The position numbers were made by a program, and so were the translations under genes. From NCBI GenBank assembly GCA_031177685.1, contig JAPSGI010000008.1, positions 124,001 to 188,000 on the forward strand: a stretch of DNA of 64,000 bases, written 5' to 3'. Position 1 is the first letter of the stretch, and the number at the start of each line of letters is the position of its first letter. This DNA comes from Solirubrobacteraceae bacterium. GTDB taxonomy: Bacteria; Actinomycetota; Thermoleophilia; Solirubrobacterales; Solirubrobacteraceae. Positions 15,009 to 23,468 of this stretch are shown piece by piece. The notes under the pieces are model-generated. The model was not told the DNA's origin. It made no database searches and saw only the letters and a program-made list of their open reading frames with translations.

Positions 15009-15871
15009 CCGGCCCAGTCGCGGATCGCCGCGACGATCTCTTCGGGCGCGTCCTCCTGGATGTAGTGGCCGGCGCCTTCGAGGGTCACCGTGCGGTGGTC
15101 GGGGAAGATCTGCTGCCAGCGGCGCAGCTCGGGCTTGCGGAAGGCGACGTCCTTGGTCGGCCAGACGACGAGGGCCGGCCGGTCGCTCAGGGCGGCGAGG
15201 CCGCGCTCGACCTCCGCGAGCAGCGGGCGGGCGGCGAGGATCTCGCGCGGGAAGACGTGCACGGGGCGCCGCGACTCCGGGTCGGGGAACGGGCCGCGGT
15301 AGGCGTCCATCACCTCGGGCGCCAGCTTCCGGCGCTTGACGTTGCTCGGGAGGATGCGCTCGACGAAGGCGTTGCGGTTGCGGATCATGTAGCCGCCGAG
15401 CGGACCGGCGAGCAGGCGCGAGAACACCTGGGTGCCCGGATCGGACTTCGGCCACGCCCACGTGTTGCCGATCACGAAGCGCGCGAAGCGGTCGGGATGG
15501 CGGGTGGCGACGGCGAAGCCGATCGGCCCGCCCCAATCCTGCACCATCATCGTCACGTCGCGCAGGTCGAGCTCGAGGACCAGCCGCTCCAGCACCGCGG
15601 CGTGCTCGCGGGCGGTGAACCCGTACCCCGGCGGCGCCGTCGAGAGCCCGAACCCGGGGTGGTCCGGCGCCACGCAGCGGAAGCGGTCGCGCAGCCCGCC
15701 GATCACCTCGCGGTACAGGAACGACCACGTCGGGTTGCCGTGCAGGAGCAGCAGCGGCGGCCCCTCGCCCTCGTCGACGTAGTGGACGCGCGCGCCGTCG
15801 ATCTCGGCGTAATGGTCCTCGAACGGATACAGCGCCTCCGGGACCCAGGACGGACGGGCGGCGGGCGACAT
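15005..15871 (-). CDS. Haloalkane dehalogenase-like alpha/beta hydrolase
   Basis: A 288-residue alpha/beta hydrolase starting MSPAARPSWVPEALYPFEDH. The catalytic set fits haloalkane dehalogenases: nucleophile D112 in VQDWGGPIG, oxyanion and halide motif HGNPTW (N46) with W113 next to the nucleophile, acid D241 in WPTKD, and base H269 in GAGHYIQED. Family members hydrolyse carbon-halogen bonds in the cytosol; some homologues are epoxide or ester hydrolases, so the substrate is not certain. The stop overlaps the SRPBCC gene end, convergent. It follows a nitroreductase-fold gene on the same strand after 5 bp, suggesting one transcription unit with it. Confidence 0.82.
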   Translation of the reverse strand: MSPAARPSWVPEALYPFEDHYAEIDGARVHYVDEGEGPPLLLLHGNPTWSFLYREVIGGLRDRFRCVAPDHPGFGLSTAPPGYGFTAREHAAVLERLVLELDLRDVTMMVQDWGGPIGFAVATRHPDRFARFVIGNTWAWPKSDPGTQVFSRLLAGPLGGYMIRNRNAFVERILPSNVKRRKLAPEVMDAYRGPFPDPESRRPVHVFPREILAARPLLAEVERGLAALSDRPALVVWPTKDVAFRKPELRRWQQIFPDHRTVTLEGAGHYIQEDAPEEIVAAIRDWAG

Positions 15872-15876
15872 GGCTC

Positions 15877-16323
15877 CTACCGTCGCTCCAGGATCACCAG
15901 CGGAATCTCGCGGTCGGTGCGGCGCTGGTAGCCGTCGTAGCCGGGCCAGACCCTGACGGCCTCGGGCCACAGGCGGGCGCGTTCCTCGGGGTTGGCGATG
16001 CGGGCGTGGACCTCGCGGCGCTCGGCGCCGACCTGGACGGTGGTGTCGGGGTTGGCGCGCAGGTTGTGGAACCAGGCGGGGTGACGGGGGTGGCCGCCCT
16101 TGGAGGCGACGATCACGAGGTCGTCGCCGTCGCGGACGTAGACCAGCGGGGAGGTGCGCCGCTTGCCGCTCTTGGCGCCGACGTGGTCGAGGAGAAGCAT
16201 CGGCGGTGCGCCGAGGCGGCCGCCGTGGCCGACGAGTCCGCGGGTCGCGCGGTACGTGACCACGTGCAGCGAGGTCCCGACCCCGAAGGTCCGCCACAGC
16301 AGGCGGCTCGCAGTGCTCGCCAT
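15877..16323 (-). CDS. Deazaflavin(F420)-dependent nitroreductase family protein
   Basis: A 148-residue split beta-barrel protein with the DDN-family pattern: LLLDHVGAKSGKRRTSPLVY, then DLVIVASKGGHPRHPAWFHNL and RANPDTTVQVGAERREVHAR, closing with YDGYQRRTDREIPLVILER. Members use F420H2 to reduce quinones or nitro compounds at the membrane. The start ATG (16323) follows the stop of the upstream membrane protein by 2 bp, and the dehalogenase-like gene follows 5 bp downstream, making a tight operon. A paralogue lies at 16837-17319, with one membrane protein gene between. Confidence 0.87.
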   Translation of the reverse strand: MASTASRLLWRTFGVGTSLHVVTYRATRGLVGHGGRLGAPPMLLLDHVGAKSGKRRTSPLVYVRDGDDLVIVASKGGHPRHPAWFHNLRANPDTTVQVGAERREVHARIANPEERARLWPEAVRVWPGYDGYQRRTDREIPLVILERR

Positions 16324-16325
16324 CG

Positions 16326-16829
16326 CTACAGCCCCGGCTTGTCGACCATCAGGTACACGACGACGAGCACGAGGATGCCCGTGAGGGCCCCGAGGCCCCC
16401 CTCGCGCTGGGCCTGGCGGCGGTAGTCGTCGGACAGCACGACCTCCCCCGGTCCGGCGGCGTCGATCTCGCGCTGGACCATGGCCTCGAGCCGGCGGTCG
16501 GCGGGGATGAAGTAGGCGCCGGTGAGCAGCGAGAGCACGATCACGATCGCGATCGCCGCGCTGAGCCAAAAGTCCGCGAGCTCCCAGTTGCCTTCGGCCA
16601 CCTGGTAGAAACCGGTGGCCAGGATCACCACGATCGCCGGCAGCACGAAGTACTGGCTCAGCCGCAGGCTCAGGCGGTGCACGTAGGGCAGGTGGCGCGG
16701 GTCCATCCGCAGCGCCAGCGGGAACGCGATCGCCATCGCAAACGTCGCGCCGAACCCCACCACGGCCGCGGCGATGTGCAGGAACAGCGAGAGCTCGTAG
16801 GTGCCGACCGCCACCACGGCGCCGCACAC
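16326..16829 (-). CDS. Four-helix integral membrane protein (DUF2269-like)
   Basis: A 167-residue protein beginning with GTG. Four hydrophobic segments are clear: LSLFLHIAAAVVGFGATFAM, YFVLPAIVVILATGFYQV, DFWLSAAIAIVIVLSLLTGA and the C-terminal ALTGILVLVVVYLMV. An early His in the first helix and the overall pattern resemble DUF2269-type predicted membrane proteins. It lies between two deazaflavin nitroreductase-fold genes in one operon, so it may anchor or serve a quinone-linked reductase. This is an inference from position only. Confidence 0.72.
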   Translation of the reverse strand: MCGAVVAVGTYELSLFLHIAAAVVGFGATFAMAIAFPLALRMDPRHLPYVHRLSLRLSQYFVLPAIVVILATGFYQVAEGNWELADFWLSAAIAIVIVLSLLTGAYFIPADRRLEAMVQREIDAAGPGEVVLSDDYRRQAQREGGLGALTGILVLVVVYLMVDKPGL

Positions 16830-16836
16830 TAGACGG

Positions 16837-17319
16837 TCACCGCGGCTCGAGGACGAAAACGGCGATGTCGCGGTCCGTGCGCTCCTCGTAGTCCTCGAAC
16901 CCGGCGAACTGCGCGTTCATACGGCGCCACAGGTCGGCGCGCTCGTCGCCCTGCGTCACGCGGGCGCGCACGAGCCGGCGGGAGCCCCCGACCTCGATCT
17001 CGGCGTCCGGATTGGCCCTGAGGTTCAGCGACCACGCGGGCTCGTGGCGATTGCCGGCGTTGGAGCCGATCACCACCAGCCGCTCGCCGTCGCGCAGGTA
17101 CACGACAGGCGCGGTCCGCGGCTGTCCGGAGCGGCGGCCGGTCGTGGTGAGCAGCAGGACCGGCGCGCGACCGATGCGTCCGAACAGGCGCCCCCCGGAC
17201 AGCCGGTAGAGCGGGACGTTCAGCTTCCCGACGACCCGCAGTCCGCGCTCCCCGAGGCCCGAGGACACGCGTGAATAGAAGCGATCGCTCGGCACGCCAG
17301 GCGCATCCTCGCACGCCAC
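16837..17319 (-). CDS. Deazaflavin(F420)-dependent nitroreductase family protein
   Basis: A 160-residue paralogue of the 15877 gene. It shares the family blocks LLLTTTGRRSGQPRTAPVVY, ERLVVIGSNAGNRHEPAWSL, LRANPDAEIEVGGSRRLVRA and the terminal FEDYEERTDRDIAVFVLEP. The start is GTG at 17319; a later GTG (17295) in VPSDRFYSRV is also possible. It leads the operon of nitroreductase-fold, membrane protein, nitroreductase-fold and hydrolase genes. Expected activity is F420H2-dependent reduction of quinones or nitroaromatics. Two divergent copies in one operon suggest different substrates or a heteromeric arrangement. Confidence 0.85.
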   Translation of the reverse strand: MACEDAPGVPSDRFYSRVSSGLGERGLRVVGKLNVPLYRLSGGRLFGRIGRAPVLLLTTTGRRSGQPRTAPVVYLRDGERLVVIGSNAGNRHEPAWSLNLRANPDAEIEVGGSRRLVRARVTQGDERADLWRRMNAQFAGFEDYEERTDRDIAVFVLEPR

Positions 17320-17364
17320 GCGCGGCAGACTGCGCAGTACCGCGACTCCGAGTGGGAGCGCGCC

Positions 17365-18421
17365 TCACTCGGTTTCGATGACCGCTGGCAGCGGCACGGA
17401 GAGCGCCGCGCACTCGTCGGCGAGGATCCCCCAGCTCGCCGGCTCCAGCGGCACGCGTCCGAGCGCGGTCAGCTCACGGTGGCGCCGAGCCCCGCGCTCG
17501 CCCGGCACGAGCAGCTCGTCCACGCCGTCCACCCGCTCGCCGCCCTTGACCTCGTCGACCAGCGCGTCGACCCGGGCCTCGAACTGCGCGCGCGGCATGA
17601 AGGCCTCGACGTCGAGCGCCCATAGGAAGCTCCCCGGCGCGCCGTCCGCGACGCCCTGCGCGAAGGCGCCGCCGCTCAGGACCCCGCCCAGCGCGTCCAC
17701 CAGCAGCGCCAGGCCGAACCCCTTGTGCGCGGCGTGGGGCGTACCCAGCGGCGCCAGCAGTCCGCCCTCCTCCAGGAACCGCCGCGGGTCGGTGAGCGGC
17801 CCGCCGTCGCGGTCGAGGACCAGACCCTCGGGCAGCGGCTCGCCACGCTTCGCCGCCACCACGACCTTCTGCCGGGCCACGACGGTGGTCGCCACGTCGA
17901 GCACGATCGGCGCCCCGCGCCCGGCCGGCAGCCCGTACGCGAGCGGGTTGGTCCCCAGCACGGGCGTCCGGCCGCCCGGCGGGGCCATCAACGGGACGAA
18001 GTTCGTGCACGCGAACCCGATGCAGCCCGCCTCGGCGGCCATCAGCACATACGGCCCGGCCACCAGCAGCTGCCAGTCGCGCACCGCCGCGACCGCCACG
18101 CCACACTGCTCGCGCGCGCTCCACGCACCAACGCATCGCGCGCTCCGGCGCGGCCGGCCCGCAGCCGCGGTCGCCGTCGAGCAGCAGCGCGCCGTCGGTC
18201 TCGCGCAGCACCCGCACCCGCGGGCGCGGGTTCAGCTTCCCGTCGCGGTAGAAGCCGGCGAGCACGCCCAGCGCCGCCGCACCGTGGTCCGGGCGCCCCC
18301 GCAGCTCGGAGTCGACCAGCAGCCCCGCCAATCCGTCCGCGTCCTGCGCGCCGAGGCCGAGCCGCTCGAACGCCGCGCCCAGGCAGCGCCGCAGCTCCTC
18401 GATGTCCACCCACCGAGCCAC
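17365..18421 (-). pseudogene. Ldh2/MDH2-family oxidoreductase, frameshifted
   Basis: Two overlapping frames together make one Ldh2-type NAD(P)-dependent dehydrogenase (malate/L-lactate/ureidoglycolate family). The N-terminal part from 18421 reads MARWVDIEELRRCLGAAFER through LRGRPDHGAAAL to ERAMRWCVERAR. The rest, in another frame, resumes with EQCGVAVAAVRDWQ and continues through LGTNPLAYGLPAG, IVLDVATTVVA and AHKGFGLALLVDALGG to 17365. The frames switch at a (CG)4 tract at 18111-18118; restoring a lost CG pair gives ERAREQCGVAV, the expected family sequence and a normal length near 350. The conserved His of the family's NSNHFG motif is also absent (DWQLLVAG). It is either a true pseudogene or a sequencing slip. 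Confidence 0.78.
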
Positions 18422-18456
18422 GCCCCGGCGACCCTACGCGGATCGCGGCCGCGCGG

Positions 18457-20325
18457 CTAGGCCTCGATGCGGTCCGGCTGCGCCGGGATCGACGGGCCGT
18501 CGCCGCTGGGATCGAGGATGCCCTCCTCGATCCAGACGTGACGGTCGTCGAGGACCGCGCGGCCCAGCGCGTAGCCCTCGTCGTCGTCGTTGGCCCATAG
18601 GGCGCCGAACAGCACGTCGACGCGGCGGCGGGCCTGGCGGCAGAACAGGTCGGCGAGCTCCGTCGCGGACTCCGCGCGCTCGGGACGCTCCTGGGCGATC
18701 GTGTGCGCGTAGACCGCGGCGCTGGCGATGGCGAACAGCTCGGCGCCGATGTCCACGATGCGGCCGAGGAACGACTGGCGCTTCTCCAGACCGGCCTGCC
18801 AGCGGGTCATCCCGTAGAAGGTCGCGCGCGCCAGCTTGCGCGAGGCGCGCTCCACGAAGCGCGCGTGCGCCGCCAGCGGCCCCAGCTCGTCGTAGGCGCC
18901 CGGCCGCAGCCCCGGCCCGACCGTCAGCCCGGGCAGCCAGCGCGCGTAGAAGGCGCCCGCGCCCGCCGCGGCGCGGGCCTTGGCGCGCAGGTCGCCGTCG
19001 CCCTCCAGCAGCTCGCCGGCCGCCTCCAGGTGGCGGTCCACCGCCTCGCGCGCGATCAGCAGATGCATGATCTCGGTGGAGCCTTCGAAGATCCGGTTGA
19101 TGCGCATGTCGCGCATCGCCTGCTCCACCGGCACGGGCTTCTCGCCGCGCGCGGCGAGCGACTCCGCCGTCTCATAGCCGCGGCCCCCGCGCACCTGGAC
19201 CAGCTCGTCGACCACGCGCCAGCCCAGCTCGGACGCGTAGAGCTTGGCCAGCGCGGCCTCGATCCGGATGTCGTGGCGCTTTTCGTCGGCCAGCCGCGAC
19301 GACACGTCGAGCATCGCCTCCAGACCGAACGCGCTGGCCGCGATGAACGCGACCTTCTGCGCCACGGCGTCGTGCTGTCCCACGGGGCGGCCCCACTGCA
19401 CCCGCTCGCGCGACCACTCGCGCGCCACCTTGGTCGCCCACTTGGAGACGCCGACGCAGATCGCGGGGAGCGCGAGCCGGCCGGTGTTCAGCGTGGTGAG
19501 CGCGACCTTCAGCCCCTTGCCCTCGCCGGCGATCACGTTCTCGGGGGGCACGAACACGTCGTCGAAGCGCGTCACCGAGTTCTCGATGCCGCGCAGCCCC
19601 ATGAACTCGTTGCGGTGCTCGACCTCGATCCCCTCGCTGTCGGTCGGTACGACGAAGGCGGTGATCCCCGCGTCGGGCACCTGCGCCATGACCACCACCA
19701 CGTCGGCGATCACGCCGTTGGTCGCCCACAGCTTGCGGCCCGACAGACGGTAGCCCCCGTCCACGGGCTCGGCGCGCGCGGCCAGGCGCGCCGGGTCCGA
19801 TCCCACGTCGGGCTCGGTCAGCAGGAAGGCCGAGACGTGCGTGCGCGCGACCAGCGGCAGCCAGCGCTGCTTCTGCTCCTCGGTGCCGAACAGCATGAGC
19901 GGCTCGGCCACGCCGATCGACTGGTGCGCTGACAGCAGCGCCGACAGCGACGAGTGCCACGCCCCCGCCAGCACGAGGGCGCGGTTGTAGTAGACCTGCG
20001 AGAGACCGAGCCCGCCGTATCGCTCGGGGACCTTCATCCCCAGCGCGCCCAGCTCCTTGAGCCCGTCGATCACGGGCTCGGGGATGCGCGCGTCGCGCTC
20101 GATCGCGCGCGGGTCCACCTCGGATTCGAGGAAGCCGCGCAGCGCGGACATGAAGCGCTCGCCCTTCTCCACCGATGCGGGGTCCTGCCGCGGCTGGGGG
20201 TGAATCAGGTCCAGGCGGAAGGAGCCGAGGAACAGCTCGCGTCCGAAGCTCGGCAGCTCCCAGCCGCGCTGGCGCGCCTCCTCGGCGACCTGGCGCGACT
20301 GACGCTCGTCGACGTTGGTGGTCAC
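18457..20325 (-). CDS. Acyl-CoA dehydrogenase, long form (VLCAD-like, with C-terminal extension)
   Basis: A 622-residue flavoprotein starting with GTG. The ACAD core is clear: FLLTEPDVGSDPARLAARAE (FAD/substrate loop), YRLSGRKLWATNG, LKVALTTLNTGRLALPAICV, RGGRGYETAESLA, and INRIFEGSTEIMHLLIAREA containing the catalytic-base region. A roughly 170-residue helical extension follows the core, as in very-long-chain/ACAD9-type enzymes. It would oxidise acyl-CoA thioesters to enoyl-CoA, passing electrons to ETF. It is divergent from a WS/DGAT gene with only 43 bp between, linking fatty acid oxidation and storage-lipid synthesis. Confidence 0.9.
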   Translation of the reverse strand: MTTNVDERQSRQVAEEARQRGWELPSFGRELFLGSFRLDLIHPQPRQDPASVEKGERFMSALRGFLESEVDPRAIERDARIPEPVIDGLKELGALGMKVPERYGGLGLSQVYYNRALVLAGAWHSSLSALLSAHQSIGVAEPLMLFGTEEQKQRWLPLVARTHVSAFLLTEPDVGSDPARLAARAEPVDGGYRLSGRKLWATNGVIADVVVVMAQVPDAGITAFVVPTDSEGIEVEHRNEFMGLRGIENSVTRFDDVFVPPENVIAGEGKGLKVALTTLNTGRLALPAICVGVSKWATKVAREWSRERVQWGRPVGQHDAVAQKVAFIAASAFGLEAMLDVSSRLADEKRHDIRIEAALAKLYASELGWRVVDELVQVRGGRGYETAESLAARGEKPVPVEQAMRDMRINRIFEGSTEIMHLLIAREAVDRHLEAAGELLEGDGDLRAKARAAAGAGAFYARWLPGLTVGPGLRPGAYDELGPLAAHARFVERASRKLARATFYGMTRWQAGLEKRQSFLGRIVDIGAELFAIASAAVYAHTIAQERPERAESATELADLFCRQARRRVDVLFGALWANDDDEGYALGRAVLDDRHVWIEEGILDPSGDGPSIPAQPDRIEA

Positions 20326-20368
20326 GAAGCTCCGCTACCCCGTGCGGCGCGGGGATAAGCTCGCACTC

Positions 20369-21808
20369 GTGCGGCAGCTCACAAGCCTGGACTCGCAGTT
20401 CCTGGCGCTGGAGACGCCACGGCAGTACGGGCACGTAGCGGGGCTGGCGATCCTCGACCCGTCCACCGCGCCGGGCGGGACGCTGGTGCTGGAGGACCTG
20501 CAGATCCTGCTCTCCGAGCGCCTGCCGCTGCTGCCCCCGCTGCGCTGGCGGCTCGTGGAGGTTCCCTTCGGGCTGGACTACGGCTACTGGATCGACGACC
20601 CGGACTTCGACCTGGAGTACCACGTCCGCGAGCTGGCGCTGCCGCCGCCGGGCACCGACGAGCAGCTGGCCGAGCAGACCGCGCGGATCACCGCCCGGCC
20701 GCTGGACCGCGCGCGCCCGCTGTGGGAGCTGTACCTCGTCCACGGCCTGCAGGGCGGCAAATCCGCCGTGCTGACCAAGATCCACCACTCGGTGATCGAC
20801 GGCATGTCGGGCGCCGAGATCATGGGGCTGCTCCTGGACACGACGCCCGAGGGCCGCGAGGTGCCGGAGGAGCTGCCCCCCGGCGGCGAGCCGTGCCCGG
20901 GCGACCTGGAGATGCTGGCGCGCGGGCTGATGGGCCTGCCGCGCTACCCGCTGCGCGCCCTGCGCTCGCTGCCCAACGCGGTCCCCAACCTCGACGAGAC
21001 GCCGCTGGGCACGCTTCCCGGCGCCGGCGCGGTGAGCCGCCTGGCCGGCCGCCTCCAGCAGGCGGTGGCGCGCGACGGCCACCGGCTCGAGCGCACCAGC
21101 CTGCGCGCGCCGCGCACCTCGTTCAACCGGCGCATCTCGCCGCACCGGCGCTTCTCCTTCGGCAAGCTCGCGCTCGACGACTTCAAGGCGGCCAAGAACA
21201 AGTACGGCTGCACGGTCAACGACGTCGTCGTCTCCACCTGCGCCGGCGCGGTACGCCGCTGGCTGATCGAGCACGAGGAGCTGCCGGCCGAGCCGCTGGT
21301 CGCGCAGATCCCCGTGTCCGTGCGCACGAGCGAGCAGGTCGGCACGTACGGGAACCGGATCATGCTGATGGCGGCGCCGCTGTTCACCGACGTCGGCGAC
21401 CCGGTGGAGCGGCTGCTGCGCACGCACGAGGCGCTGCGCGAGATGAAGGAGCGCCACCGCGCGCTGCCCGCCGAGCTGCTGCAGGACACCAACCACTTCA
21501 TCCCGCCCGCCGTGTTCTCGCGCGCCGCGCGGCTGACGTTCTCGCTCGCCACGAGCGGCGCGGGGCGGCCCACCTGGAACCTCGTGATCTCCAACGTCCC
21601 GGGGCCCCAGTTCCCGCTCTATCTGGCGGGCGCGCGGCTGGAGGCCAACTACCCGGTGTCGGTGATCACGGACGGCATGGGGCTCAACATCACCGTCATG
21701 AGCTACATGGGCGAGATGGACTTCGGGATCGTCGCGGACCGCGACCAGATGCCCGACGTGGGCCTGCTGATTGGCTGGATCGGCGAGGAGCTGGCGGCCC
21801 TGCGCTGA
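20369..21808 (+). CDS. WS/DGAT: wax ester synthase / diacylglycerol acyltransferase
   Basis: A 479-residue acyltransferase. The GTG start gives MRQLTSLDSQFLALETP, the standard N-terminus of the family. The catalytic motif is HHSVIDG (H139, H140, D144, G145). Other family blocks are PLDRARPLWELYLVHGL, NDVVVSTCAGAVRRWL and the late NLVISNVPGPQFPLYLAGA. WS/DGATs esterify acyl-CoA to fatty alcohols or diacylglycerol, making wax esters or triacylglycerol at the membrane/lipid droplet. GATAAG, 8-13 bp ahead of the GTG, could be a -10 for a short or absent leader. An 11-bp-stem terminator follows the stop. A second family member lies at 33179. Confidence 0.93.
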   Translation: MRQLTSLDSQFLALETPRQYGHVAGLAILDPSTAPGGTLVLEDLQILLSERLPLLPPLRWRLVEVPFGLDYGYWIDDPDFDLEYHVRELALPPPGTDEQLAEQTARITARPLDRARPLWELYLVHGLQGGKSAVLTKIHHSVIDGMSGAEIMGLLLDTTPEGREVPEELPPGGEPCPGDLEMLARGLMGLPRYPLRALRSLPNAVPNLDETPLGTLPGAGAVSRLAGRLQQAVARDGHRLERTSLRAPRTSFNRRISPHRRFSFGKLALDDFKAAKNKYGCTVNDVVVSTCAGAVRRWLIEHEELPAEPLVAQIPVSVRTSEQVGTYGNRIMLMAAPLFTDVGDPVERLLRTHEALREMKERHRALPAELLQDTNHFIPPAVFSRAARLTFSLATSGAGRPTWNLVISNVPGPQFPLYLAGARLEANYPVSVITDGMGLNITVMSYMGEMDFGIVADRDQMPDVGLLIGWIGEELAALR

Positions 21809-21816
21809 GAACGCGA

Positions 21817-21842
21817 ACGGGGCGGCCAGCAGGCCGCCCCGT
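21817..21842. terminator. Bidirectional terminator hairpin
   Basis: Stem ACGGGGCGGCC / GGCCGCCCCGT (11 bp, perfect) with an AGCA loop, positioned between the convergent ends of the WS/DGAT gene (21808) and the secreted protein gene (21866). There is no long T run on either side, as is common for actinobacterial terminators. Confidence 0.8.
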
Positions 21843-21865
21843 AGCGCTTCGTTCAGTCGTCGCCC

Positions 21866-22705
21866 CTACGGCTGGCAGGCCGAGTTCGCGAACGCGGTCG
21901 AGGTCTGACCCGTCGTGTTCGTGAACTGCACCTCCACGCGGTGGTTGCGCCGCGCGCAGCCGATGGTCTCGAAGAACCCGCGGGTGCGGCGCACGATGCG
22001 CCGTCCCACGCGCGTGTTCACGCCGGTCTTGCTCTTGAACACGCTCGACGTCACCTCGACGACCGAGTTCTCCACGCCGGGCAGCGGCTGCTGGAAGGGC
22101 ACCCGCGGCACGTGGAAGGCCAGCGCCGTGCCGCCCCGGTAGCGCACCAGCGCCGCCGGCAGGGCCGCGTCGACCGTCAGCGGGCAGGCGCCCGGGACGC
22201 TCTTGAGCCCCAGCCACAGGTCCGCGTCGACCCGCTTGCCGTCGTTCTGGCTCGGCGGGAACAGGCGCCCGTCGCCGATGAACACGTTGAGATTGAGACG
22301 GCAGGGGATCTTGTCGTTGGGGTTGGTCGCCGAGCCGGCCAGGTTGTTGACGACGCCGCTACCGAGCTTGGTGGCGGACGGACACGAGTTCGTGCTGGCC
22401 AGCCGCTGCGGGCACTGCGGCCAGATCTTGCGGCCCGTGCGCGCGTCGCGGACGTTGTGGGTCGCGCGGATGCCGGCGCCGAAGCCGATGATGTAGTCGG
22501 TCGTGACCGCCGGACGCGTGCCGTCCGTGCTGCCGACCTGGTAGCCGAAGCCGATGCGCGCCGGCTTCGGGTTGGACGGCGTGCCCGCGTTGACGGGCGT
22601 CACGCGCGCCAGCGAGACGCGGTACGTGTTCGCCGCCTGGGCGGCGGCGGTGATTCCGAGCGACGCCGTGACGGCGAGCGCTGCGGCGATGGCGAACTTA
22701 CGCAT
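21866..22705 (-). CDS. Secreted protein of unknown function
   Basis: A 279-residue protein with a clear signal peptide (MRKFAIAAALAVTASLGITA, predicted cleavage after AQA near 28) and a mature part rich in Asn/Thr/Ser/Val with six cysteines. Expected beta-rich extracellular fold. Segments such as YIIGFGAGIRATHNVRDART, CRLNLNVFIGDGRLFPP and VRYRGGTALAFHVPRVPFQ read as a genuine protein. I do not recognise a characterised family. A good Shine-Dalgarno (AGGAGGAG) precedes the ATG. It stands alone between a convergent WS/DGAT gene and the CADD-like gene upstream on the same strand. Confidence 0.75.
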   Translation of the reverse strand: MRKFAIAAALAVTASLGITAAAQAANTYRVSLARVTPVNAGTPSNPKPARIGFGYQVGSTDGTRPAVTTDYIIGFGAGIRATHNVRDARTGRKIWPQCPQRLASTNSCPSATKLGSGVVNNLAGSATNPNDKIPCRLNLNVFIGDGRLFPPSQNDGKRVDADLWLGLKSVPGACPLTVDAALPAALVRYRGGTALAFHVPRVPFQQPLPGVENSVVEVTSSVFKSKTGVNTRVGRRIVRRTRGFFETIGCARRNHRVEVQFTNTTGQTSTAFANSACQP

Positions 22706-22729
22706 GCTCCTCCTGAGGACTGTGGGTGG

Positions 22730-22747
22730 GGTGGCGCCTGCGCCACC
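22730..22747 (-). terminator. Hairpin downstream of the CADD-like gene
   Basis: GGTGGCG/CGCCACC, a perfect 7-bp stem with a CCTG loop (22737-22740), lies 70 bp after the stop of the CADD-like gene and about 25 bp before the start of the secreted-protein gene on the same strand. It may be a terminator for the former or part of the 5' region of the latter. No T run is visible. Confidence 0.5.
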
Positions 22748-22816
22748 GTCAGTAGAACACAGGACGAGGGGTACCCGACCCCGACGACGCCTAGAACATG
22801 CGTCCAGGCCGCACCT

Positions 22817-23443
22817 CTAGCGCGTCTCCACGCCGTCCAGCAGGCGCCAGCTCGCCCGCAGGACCGACTCCGCCTCGGCCAGCAGCGCCTCGACGTCGGC
22901 CTCGTCCAGGCGCGGCTCGATCAGCGCGCGCTCGGCCTTGGCGTGCTCGTGATCGAGCTCGGCGTGCAGGTCGAAGTAGGCGGTCGCGGCCGGGTCGTCC
23001 ACGCCGTAGTGCGCGTGCAGACCCTCCAGCTTGGTCTGCGAGATCGCCGGCTGACCGGATTCGATCGCGTACAGCGCGACGAGGCTGGGGAGCAGGTCGC
23101 GCTCGCCGTCGCCGGCCCAGGCGCGGGCGCACTCCTCGGTCTGCGCCGAGACGGGCGCGGCGGGGTCGCCGCCGACGGCGCGGGCGAACTCGTCCCACAG
23201 CGCCACGTGCGAGGCCTCCTCGGCGGCGTGGGCCTCCAACGCGCGGCGCTCGTCACCTTCGGCGTGGCGTGCGGCGCCGGCGGCGGCCTCGGCCAGGGCG
23301 ACCACGGCGTGGCGGTACTCGCCCGCGTAGCGCGCGAGCTCGTCGGGGGACAGCGTCCCGGCCGTCCACCGCTGGTAGAAGGGGTGCTCGAGCACGTTCC
23401 AGCGAGCGCGCACTGACTCCAGCCGGCTCCAGAAGTCCTCCAC
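22817..23443 (-). CDS. CADD-like diiron/heme-oxygenase-fold protein (candidate p-aminobenzoate synthase)
   Basis: A 208-residue all-helical protein of the heme-oxygenase-like diiron (HDO) group, closest in pattern to Chlamydia CADD. It starts with GTG after a strong AGGAGGT site. Visible CADD landmarks: LEHPFYQRW (Y23, equal to CADD Tyr27), ELARYAGEY (Y39, CADD Tyr43), EEASHVALW (E75/E76, H79), YAIESGQP (E128) with K138 exactly ten residues later (CADD Glu142 and Lys152), and LHAELDHEH giving H160, D164, H167 in the H-x3-D-x2-H spacing. CADD makes p-aminobenzoate using its own Tyr and Lys, so the same role in folate synthesis is plausible here. A TenA/PqqC-like enzyme is the alternative. Confidence 0.82.
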   Translation of the reverse strand: MEDFWSRLESVRARWNVLEHPFYQRWTAGTLSPDELARYAGEYRHAVVALAEAAAGAARHAEGDERRALEAHAAEEASHVALWDEFARAVGGDPAAPVSAQTEECARAWAGDGERDLLPSLVALYAIESGQPAISQTKLEGLHAHYGVDDPAATAYFDLHAELDHEHAKAERALIEPRLDEADVEALLAEAESVLRASWRLLDGVETR

Positions 23444-23468
23444 GTCCTACCTCCTCGTCCTCGGGTGA

